A stretch of 19,719 nucleotides of DNA, taken from positions 1-19,719 of the forward strand of contig DAOUAI010000055.1 of the NCBI GenBank assembly GCA_034433775.1, written 5' to 3'. The stretch is from CALJTV01 sp034433775 (GTDB lineage Bacteria > Chloroflexota > Dehalococcoidia > GIF9 > UBA5629). A program made the position numbers and the translations under genes. The notes below the pieces were generated by a model that was given only the letters and a program-made list of their open reading frames with translations, made no database searches and was not told the origin of the DNA. Shown piece after piece: positions 9,130 to 14,478 of this stretch; the stretch's first letter is position 1, and every line of letters begins with the position of its first letter.

Positions 9130-9491
9130 TCCAGCGCTCCTTTAAGCCAGGCATAAACATAGGCAACTGTAAGAATAGCGAAAAGAATGGCCACTGCCAC
9201 CAGGCCAGCTAATCCAAGCTCCTTCAAATCTACCGCCCATGGGAACAGAAAAACAGCCAGCACGTCAAGAGTCACAAACAGGATGGCAAAGAAATAATAA
9301 CGGAAATTGTATTGCACCCATGCTTTCCCAATAGTGGACATGCCACATTCATAAGTAGACCTTTTAGCAGGAGTGACTTTGCGAGGAACAACACGCAGAA
9401 AGCTTAATGCCCACGGTAACAATAATGTCGTAAGCGCAAAAAGAATGGCGACAGCCAGAAGCATCCCTACATAGCCAAAATCCTGTAACAA
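9120..9491 (-). CDS. nuoA: NADH-quinone oxidoreductase subunit A, TTG start
   Basis: This is the three-helix subunit of complex I that lies next to NuoH. The conserved loop between helices 1 and 2 reads TYECG with Cys49, and is followed by YNFRYYFFAILFVTLDVLAVFLFPWA, the family hallmark. The reading frame stays open up to a GTG at 9539, but the -10 box of the nuo promoter (9526-9531) lies inside that extension, so transcripts should start near 9519. A TTG at 9491 with GGGGG 7 nt upstream gives 123 residues, a normal NuoA length, and MLQDFGYVGM fits family N-termini. It is the first gene of the operon; no nuoE/F/G precedes it, and the next gene upstream is divergent. Confidence 0.9.
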   Translation of the reverse strand: MLQDFGYVGMLLAVAILFALTTLLLPWALSFLRVVPRKVTPAKRSTYECGMSTIGKAWVQYNFRYYFFAILFVTLDVLAVFLFPWAVDLKELGLAGLVAVAILFAILTVAYVYAWLKGALEWK

Positions 9492-9525
9492 TCGAGCACC
9501 CCCAGTCTGTAAAACGCCGAGCGAC

Positions 9526-9555
9526 AGTATAACACACACCCGAAATGGAGAGCAA
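9526..9555 (-). promoter_or_regulatory. Promoter of the nuo operon
   Basis: On the minus strand a TTGCTC box (9550-9555) is followed by 18 bp and TATACT (9526-9531). Transcription is predicted to start near 9519, leaving a leader of about 28 nt before the nuoA TTG. The -35 box is 2 bp from the -35 box of the opposite rsmD promoter. Confidence 0.6.
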
Positions 9556-9557
9556 CC

Positions 9558-9585
9558 TTGACTAAACAGCTAGCCGCGGTATAAT
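9558..9585 (+). promoter_or_regulatory. Promoter of rsmD-coaD
   Basis: TTGACT (9558-9563), a 16 bp spacer and a consensus TATAAT (9580-9585) make this one of the best sigma70-type promoters in the window. Transcription is predicted to start near 9592, about 12 nt before the rsmD ATG, and no Shine-Dalgarno is visible in that short leader. Confidence 0.7.
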
Positions 9586-9603
9586 AAAGGCTGGTTTTTT
9601 GAG

Positions 9604-10158
9604 ATGCGCATCACAGGTGGTATAGCTAAAGGACAACAATTGAAGGCACCCAGAAACCGTTCTGTACGCCCTACTACAGACAGGGTAAGAGAGGCTATAT
9701 TTTCCGTCCTTTTTTCTCTTCCCGGCAATCGGTCACGAGGACTAGACCTATTCGCTGGCAGTGGCGCTCTGGGCATCGAAGCACTCAGCCGCAATGCCAC
9801 ATGGGTAGATTTTGTTGACCACGAACCGGAGTGTTGTGCCGTTATTAAAGAGAACCTGCTTAGAACAGGCTTCTCACAGAAAGCTCACGTGTATTGCTGC
9901 AGTGTTAGCAAAGCCCTCTCCTTCCTGAACAACAAATACGATATCGTTTTCCTTGACCCACCTTATGCAGACCGGTCAATCGACCGCATCATCCAGCAGA
10001 TCGCAGGTTCCGAAATCATAGACAAAGGTTCACTCCTGGTGATATCGCATGCTTCCAGACACCCCTTGCAACAAAGATATGACGGCTTGTCCATATTGAA
10101 AGAGAAACGGTACGGCGATACCTGCATCTCAATATTCCATAAGGAGGTAAAATCTTGA
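9604..10158 (+). CDS. rsmD: 16S rRNA (guanine966-N2)-methyltransferase RsmD
   Basis: This enzyme methylates G966 of 16S rRNA in the small ribosomal subunit, using S-adenosylmethionine. It has 184 residues, the normal length. The N-terminal MRITGGIAKGQQL and VRPTTDRVREAIFSVL (21-36) are RsmD signatures. LDLFAGSGALGIEALSR (47-63) is the SAM-binding motif and DPPY (118-121) is the catalytic motif of N6/N2 amino methyltransferases. It overlaps coaD by 4 nt; the rsmD-coaD pairing is common in bacteria. The leader is only about 12 nt and lacks a Shine-Dalgarno. Confidence 0.93.
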   Translation: MRITGGIAKGQQLKAPRNRSVRPTTDRVREAIFSVLFSLPGNRSRGLDLFAGSGALGIEALSRNATWVDFVDHEPECCAVIKENLLRTGFSQKAHVYCCSVSKALSFLNNKYDIVFLDPPYADRSIDRIIQQIAGSEIIDKGSLLVISHASRHPLQQRYDGLSILKEKRYGDTCISIFHKEVKS

Positions 10159-10643
10159 CCATCGCCATCTATCCCGGTAGCTTCGATCCGATAACAAATG
10201 GACATCTGGATATCGTTAAACGGGCCTCAGCCATTTTCGACGAACTGGTCATAGGAGTATACGACCGCCCCGAAAAACGCCTTCTTTTCAGTACTGAGGA
10301 GAGAGTGGAAATGGCCCAGCAGGCAGTCGTCGACTTTGGGAACGTCCGAGCCCAAGCATATTCAGGGCTCACCGTCGATTTTGCCAGAAAAGTAGGGGCA
10401 AAGGTCATGGTGCGCGGTTTACGCATGAGTTCTGATTTTGAGAGAGAATTTGAAATGGCAATGATGAACAAGAAACTGGCACCCGACCTTGAACTAGTTT
10501 GTCTCATGGCAAGTCTGCAATACCAGTTCCTCAGTTCTAGCTTGCTTAAGGAAGTCGCACAATTAGGAGGCTGCCTTGAAGACATGGTACCATCTCATGT
10601 CGCTAATGCCCTGAGGCGCAAGTTCCTTCCATCGCCGTATTAG
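10155..10643 (+). CDS. coaD: Phosphopantetheine adenylyltransferase
   Basis: This enzyme transfers AMP from ATP to 4'-phosphopantetheine, the penultimate step of coenzyme A synthesis, in the cytoplasm. It has 162 residues, a typical CoaD. YPGSFDPITNGHLDI at 6-20 includes the TxGH nucleotidyltransferase motif. KVMVRGLR (83-90) and FLSSSLLKEVA (125-135, family ISSSxxRE) are the other signatures. It starts at a TTG that overlaps the rsmD stop as TTGA. AAGGAGG lies about 7 nt upstream, inside the end of rsmD, so the TTG start is convincing and translation is probably coupled. Confidence 0.96.
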   Translation: MTIAIYPGSFDPITNGHLDIVKRASAIFDELVIGVYDRPEKRLLFSTEERVEMAQQAVVDFGNVRAQAYSGLTVDFARKVGAKVMVRGLRMSSDFEREFEMAMMNKKLAPDLELVCLMASLQYQFLSSSLLKEVAQLGGCLEDMVPSHVANALRRKFLPSPY

Positions 10644-10660
10644 TCGCAGCAGACAATATT

Positions 10661-10680
10661 CCCGTTCAAAAATGAACGGG
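10661..10680 (+). terminator. Hairpin after coaD, possible terminator or processing site
   Basis: CCCGTTCA (10661-10668) and TGAACGGG (10673-10680) form a perfect 8 bp stem with an AAAA loop, 17 bp after the coaD stop. No run of T follows on either strand, so it is not a classical intrinsic terminator. It may weaken read-through into the ferredoxin gene or protect the end of the coaD mRNA. Confidence 0.45.
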
Positions 10681-10723
10681 CTAAATCTCTAGCATAAAAT
10701 AAAAAGGAGGAGGTCAGATTAAG

Positions 10724-10990
10724 ATGGCATACAAAATCACCGAAGAGTGCATCAGCTGTGGTGCCTGTGAGCCCGAGTGCAAGAATGAAGCTATAAAAGA
10801 AGGGGAAACGATTTATGTAATCGACCCGGCTAGGTGCACAGAGTGTGTGGGCTGGTTTGCATCCCCGAAATGTGCCGAGGTTTGTCCGGTGGACTGCTGC
10901 ATACCAGACCCTAGCCATAAAGAGACCAAAGAACAACTCCTAGAGAAATGGAAGAAACTCCATCCTGGGCAAACACCGTCCGCTACATAA
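10724..10990 (+). CDS. 2x[4Fe-4S] ferredoxin, Alv/YfhL type
   Basis: This is a small soluble electron carrier of 88 residues. The first cluster motif is CISCGACEPEC (Cys9, 12, 15, 19). The second is Cys38, 41, 50, 54, spaced CxxCx8CxxxCP, the longer spacing of Alv/YfhL-type ferredoxins. CPVDCC follows it, and the C-terminal helix KETKEQLLEKWKKLHPG is also typical of the type. One oddity is Lys20 after the last Cys of the first motif, where Pro is usual. A strong GGAGGAGG lies about 9 nt before the ATG. It is about 1.2 kb from the start of a complex I operon that has no NADH module, so a role as its electron donor is attractive but unproven. Confidence 0.92.
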   Translation: MAYKITEECISCGACEPECKNEAIKEGETIYVIDPARCTECVGWFASPKCAEVCPVDCCIPDPSHKETKEQLLEKWKKLHPGQTPSAT

Positions 10991-11116
10991 GGATTTAATA
11001 ACATCTGCGGTCTTTTCCCGGGCATCTCCTGACCTTGGTGACAGTGAACGTACACAGCTTGATATAGCTTGTAGAAATTTTGTTTTTCACATATACCACT
11101 GGGTTAGGAAGGTCTG

Positions 11117-11836
11117 ATGCTTACTATCGATTTCCAGTTCATGGAGACCAAGGACGGAGAACTAATCTTAGACATCGGCTGCGGGGAAGGCAGACATTCC
11201 TGGGAAGCGTGTAAACAGAGCAGATGCTGCGTTTATGCGGTAGATACCGACGCCGTAAGTCTGAAAAAGGCTCACTATGCGCTCCATCTTTTGCAGGATA
11301 AGGGTGAGACTAAAGGCAAATGGGCTTTACTCAGAGGAGATATAATAAGCCTCCCTTTCAAAGACAAAACCTTCCATAAAGTTATCTGCTCCGAAGTATT
11401 AGAGCACGTCCCAGATGATACTAAGGCCATTCGTGAGATGGTCAGGGTGCTGAAAGACGACGGTATACTCGCTATCAGCGTCCCCTCCTGCCTACCTGAG
11501 TCAATATGCTGGAGAATAAGTCGTAGTTACTATGACCACCCCGGAGGACATGTCAGAATATATAAAGCAAATCAACTCATAACCACACTACGGCAAAACA
11601 ACCTAAGAGTTTACGCAAAGCGCCACAAGCATGCTCTGCACTCTTTTTACTGGATACTCCGATGCATATTTGGCGTGAATAACGAGAAGGCATTGCTGCC
11701 ATCGCTGTACCACAGGTTTCTCGTTTGGGATATTTACCACAGCCCACGACCTGTCCGCATTCTGGAAAATATACTTGACCGCTTTTTCGCTAAAAGCCTA
11801 GTTATATACGCGCACAAAGCTGATAGCAGGCAATAG
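11117..11836 (+). CDS. Class I SAM-dependent methyltransferase, substrate unknown
   Basis: This has 239 residues. LILDIGCGEGRHSWEA (about 16-31) is the glycine-rich SAM-binding motif. Asp43 and Asp45 in YAVDTDAVSLKKA follow at the end of strand 2, and GDIISLPFKDKTFHKVICSEVLEHV (74-98) is the methyltransferase 11 core. The C-terminal half (about 125-239) is rich in aromatic and basic residues (SRSYYDHPGGHVRIY, KRHKHALHSFYWILR) and probably makes the substrate site. The N-terminus is unusually short ahead of the SAM motif. The ATG has AGGAAGG 4 nt upstream. It converges with another methyltransferase gene. The methylated substrate cannot be told from sequence; lipid, quinone and glycan targets are all possible. 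Confidence 0.82.
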   Translation: MLTIDFQFMETKDGELILDIGCGEGRHSWEACKQSRCCVYAVDTDAVSLKKAHYALHLLQDKGETKGKWALLRGDIISLPFKDKTFHKVICSEVLEHVPDDTKAIREMVRVLKDDGILAISVPSCLPESICWRISRSYYDHPGGHVRIYKANQLITTLRQNNLRVYAKRHKHALHSFYWILRCIFGVNNEKALLPSLYHRFLVWDIYHSPRPVRILENILDRFFAKSLVIYAHKADSRQ

Positions 11837-11857
11837 TGTCCTTGATGCACGAGGACA
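11837..11857 (+). terminator. Hairpin right after the methyltransferase stop
   Basis: TGTCCTTG (11837-11844) pairs with CGAGGACA (11850-11857) through 8 bp including one T-G, around the loop ATGCA. It begins on the base after the stop codon and lies between two convergent genes. There is no T-run, so it would be an atypical terminator or 3' end stabiliser. Confidence 0.4.
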
Positions 11858-11893
11858 AGATAAGCTGCACAGTCAGGAATAGAGAGTCTATCT

Positions 11894-12688
11894 CTAAGCT
11901 GAATCCCGCAGTATACACTTTACCACTATAACATCACTCAATCGGGGGAGATGATGCGCTATCCTGTCCAGCGAAACCAAAATAAGTCGTGATATCTTTT
12001 TCGGGCACCTGCCCAGAAAACCCCCCCACCACGGGAGACCAAAAAGCAAGGAAACACCCCTGACCCTATCCACCTTAAAATACCGCCTAAGCATTTCCAT
12101 TAGAAGCTTGTAATCAAATCTGTATGTATGGTCCGATGGCGTTTCCCAGGGCATTGTTAAGTCACCGTCCTTTTTGCTCACCTGCTTCCACAAAAAGTAC
12201 ACTGCCCGTCCGAGCATGAAACCCAAGCTTCCAAAATTAGCCACAGCCACCACAGCTCGACCACCACTCTTTAACACTCTTGCCATTTCATTCAGCACAC
12301 TCAAAGGGTCAATGAAATGGTCGAGCGCCCCTTTACACACAATCTTGTCCACACAGCCTATACGGAATGGCAAATTTTCTCCAACTCCTCGGACTAGGGT
12401 CATATTTACACGATTCCTGGCTATATATTCCCTCGCGTATTCTAGCATCACACTTGAAGGCTCAAGTCCTATAACAAATCCGCCGTTCCCAGCCATCCGT
12501 ACACCATCTAGTCCCCTGCCACACCCTACATCGAGTACTAGCTCACCCTCCTTGATATCCACCTCAGCAAGGGTAACGTCTATCATCCTCCGGAACATAA
12601 ACTCAACCTCAGGGGTCACCACATCGGGCACCACATGATTATCAGCCCACCCCAAGTCAACTGCAAGACACTTAGCACTTCTATCCAT
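11894..12688 (-). CDS. Class I SAM-dependent methyltransferase, substrate unknown
   Basis: This has 264 residues. LVLDVGCGRGLDGVRMA (50-66) is the SAM-binding loop, and IGLEPSSVMLEYAREY carries the acidic residue of strand 2. GVGENLPFRIGCVDKIVCKGALDHFIDP (101-128) is a methyltransferase 11 core with DHF where most members have EHV. NEMARVLKSGGRAVVAV (133-149) follows. A hydrophobic patch, FGSLGFMLGRAVYFLWKQV (152-170), may touch a membrane or a lipid substrate. It lies on the same strand as proC, 117 bp downstream of it. A weak promoter candidate (TTGAGG, 18 bp, TATGGT at 12702-12731) precedes it. The substrate is not evident. It is not a close copy of the convergent methyltransferase. Confidence 0.82.
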   Translation of the reverse strand: MDRSAKCLAVDLGWADNHVVPDVVTPEVEFMFRRMIDVTLAEVDIKEGELVLDVGCGRGLDGVRMAGNGGFVIGLEPSSVMLEYAREYIARNRVNMTLVRGVGENLPFRIGCVDKIVCKGALDHFIDPLSVLNEMARVLKSGGRAVVAVANFGSLGFMLGRAVYFLWKQVSKKDGDLTMPWETPSDHTYRFDYKLLMEMLRRYFKVDRVRGVSLLFGLPWWGGFLGRCPKKISRLILVSLDRIAHHLPRLSDVIVVKCILRDSA

Positions 12689-12805
12689 CGCTTACATATC
12701 CACCATAACAGTAGTTAACACAAATCCTCAATGATACGATGCCCAGAAATTCAAAATGCCAGAGCTTTGCCACACACTCCCACCACCATATACCCAAAGA
12801 CTTCT

Positions 12806-13606
12806 CTATTTATCTCCAAGCAACTTCGCCTTTTCGTATGCGGCAATAACAGCCTGTAACAACAATGAGCGTATACCACCTTTTTCTAGCTGCAAAAGAC
12901 CTTCGGCTGTTGTGCCACCGGGAGAGGTCACCATATTTTTTAATTCAGCCGGATGTTTGCCTGTAAGCTCAACAGCTTTAGCCGAACCCAAAACCGTTTT
13001 GATCACCAATCTCTCAGACACCGAGCGTGGCAGACCAATGTGCACCCCAGCATCTACAAGCGCTTCGATAACAAGAAAAACATATGCTGGTCCGCTACCA
13101 CTTAATGCTGTTGCCATATCGATATATTTCTCACTAGCAACATAGATCTCATCACCCAAAGCAGCCAGAATGGACCTCGCTGCTGTCCTTTCGTCATCTG
13201 TAACTTCGCTGGTAGCTGTCCACATCGTAATACCCTCGCCTATCTGTGCCGGCATATTAGGCATTGCCCTTACCAGGCGCATGTAGTCAAGCCCGCGCTG
13301 CAGATTTGCAAGAGAAGCCCCAGCGACTATAGATAAGACTAACTGCCGGGACAGCAGTCCTTTAAGTTCCTCCAGTATCTTGCTCAATTCTTGAGGTTTT
13401 ATTGCCAGTATAACAACATCGGCACCTTTTACCACAGCCCGGTTATCGTCTGTAACTCGCACACCATATCTATCCGCCAGAGCCTTCCGACGCTGCTGTG
13501 CAATATCACTCACCGTAATATCTTCAGGTACCACCACACCGTTAGAAAGAAGACTTTTGACCATCGCCTCACCCATAACACCACCACCAATAAACGCTAC
13601 CCTCAT
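12806..13606 (-). CDS. proC: Pyrroline-5-carboxylate reductase
   Basis: This enzyme makes L-proline from 1-pyrroline-5-carboxylate with NAD(P)H, the last step of proline synthesis. It has 266 residues, the standard length. The Rossmann motif is FIGGGVMGEAM near residues 5-15. The dimer-forming C-terminal domain carries ALSGSGPAYVFLVIEALVDAG and HPAELKNMVTSPGGTTAEGL, the family signature. The ATG at 13606 is 2 bp after the yggS stop, and a GGAGG that overlaps the end of yggS serves it. The yggS-proC pairing is very common in bacteria and suggests co-expression. Confidence 0.96.
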   Translation of the reverse strand: MRVAFIGGGVMGEAMVKSLLSNGVVVPEDITVSDIAQQRRKALADRYGVRVTDDNRAVVKGADVVILAIKPQELSKILEELKGLLSRQLVLSIVAGASLANLQRGLDYMRLVRAMPNMPAQIGEGITMWTATSEVTDDERTAARSILAALGDEIYVASEKYIDMATALSGSGPAYVFLVIEALVDAGVHIGLPRSVSERLVIKTVLGSAKAVELTGKHPAELKNMVTSPGGTTAEGLLQLEKGGIRSLLLQAVIAAYEKAKLLGDK

Positions 13607-13608
13607 AA

Positions 13609-14271
13609 CTACCTCCTTTCGCCAAAAATAGCTCTGCCAATCCTGACCATAGTTGCCCCCTCTTCAATCGCCACCTCAAAATCGTCACTCATTCCCATAG
13701 ACAAATGCTTCAACCCCAACTGGTCACGCAATTCTCGCAATCTCCTGAAAATCAGGCGGGTATCCTCCGGGGCAGCCACCAACGGGGCAATGGTCATCAG
13801 CCCTACGACCTCAAGATTAGACAGCCGCTTTATCTCTTCGACCGCTTTAGCCACATCGCCCACAGCGAAACCGCTTTTAGTCGCTTCCCCGGAAACATTG
13901 ACCTGAAGTAGCACTGGCATAGTTTTCTTTGCTCTTACATTTAAAATATTAGCTAACCTCACTGAATCAATACTGTGTATTATGTCAAATAAATCCAGGG
14001 CTCTTCTAACTTTATTGCTCTGCAGATGACCTACCATGTGCCATGTCACATTCCGATTAATATCAGAAAGCTGCAATATTTTGCCCTCCGCTTCTTGGAC
14101 CCTATTCTCACCGAAATCCCTGATGCCAAAATTAAAAGCATCCCTGACCATTGCCGTGGGCACACCCTTCGTAACCGCCACCAATGTCACCTCTTGTGAC
14201 GATCGGTAGCTCTTTTCACAAGCTAGAGCGATTCGCATTCGCACTTCTCGAATGTTATCCTCGATACTCAC
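13609..14271 (-). CDS. yggS: YggS/PLPBP family pyridoxal phosphate homeostasis protein
   Basis: This is a PLP-binding TIM-barrel protein of the alanine racemase-like N-terminal fold. The family is thought to buffer free pyridoxal phosphate and has no firmly known catalytic activity. It has 220 residues. LVAVTKGVP (30-38) holds the PLP-binding Lys35. FGENRVQEAEGKI, WHMVGHLQSNKVRR, LSMGMSDDFEVAIEEGATMVRIGRAIFGER are family signatures. The start is a GTG at 14271 with no Shine-Dalgarno. A promoter -10 box ends 8 nt before it, so the mRNA is probably leaderless. It heads a yggS-proC operon. Confidence 0.94.
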   Translation of the reverse strand: MSIEDNIREVRMRIALACEKSYRSSQEVTLVAVTKGVPTAMVRDAFNFGIRDFGENRVQEAEGKILQLSDINRNVTWHMVGHLQSNKVRRALDLFDIIHSIDSVRLANILNVRAKKTMPVLLQVNVSGEATKSGFAVGDVAKAVEEIKRLSNLEVVGLMTIAPLVAAPEDTRLIFRRLRELRDQLGLKHLSMGMSDDFEVAIEEGATMVRIGRAIFGERR

Positions 14272-14279
14272 TGACCACT

Positions 14280-14309
14280 ATTCTAGCATGCTATAAGCGT
14301 ATATTTCGA
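14280..14309 (-). promoter_or_regulatory. Promoter of yggS-proC
   Basis: On the minus strand TCGAAA (14304-14309), an 18 bp spacer and TAGAAT (14280-14285). The predicted transcription start is near 14273, 2 to 3 nt before the yggS GTG. It lies in the 207 bp gap downstream of leuS; I see nothing else convincing in that gap. Confidence 0.5.
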
Positions 14310-14478
14310 TACCATATCTGGCTATTGTGACTCTACACTTAACAACTCGCACACCGCTGGATACCAACGACACCGGGAGGTGACTCTTCAAAAGTGGAGG
14401 AGCTACCGACTCTCCTAGACGATTTTAGAAAGCGCCGTGCGGGATTACCAAGAGACCGCTTTGTCTGCCCTTTCAATA

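Noticed and set aside
11069..11097. Promoter for the plus-strand methyltransferase (TTGTAG, 17 bp, TATACC)
   Set aside because: Both boxes match the consensus poorly, so it was not listed as a feature.
11880..11896. TAGAGA/TCTCTA inverted repeat as a terminator
   Set aside because: The stem is only 6 bp, overlaps the stop of the minus-strand gene and is not followed by a T-run.
14286..14478. Possible tRNA or structured RNA in the leuS-yggS gap
   Set aside because: Short repeats (GACTCT, GGAGG) and small stems are present, but no TpsiC-arm motif or acceptor stem could be assembled on either strand.
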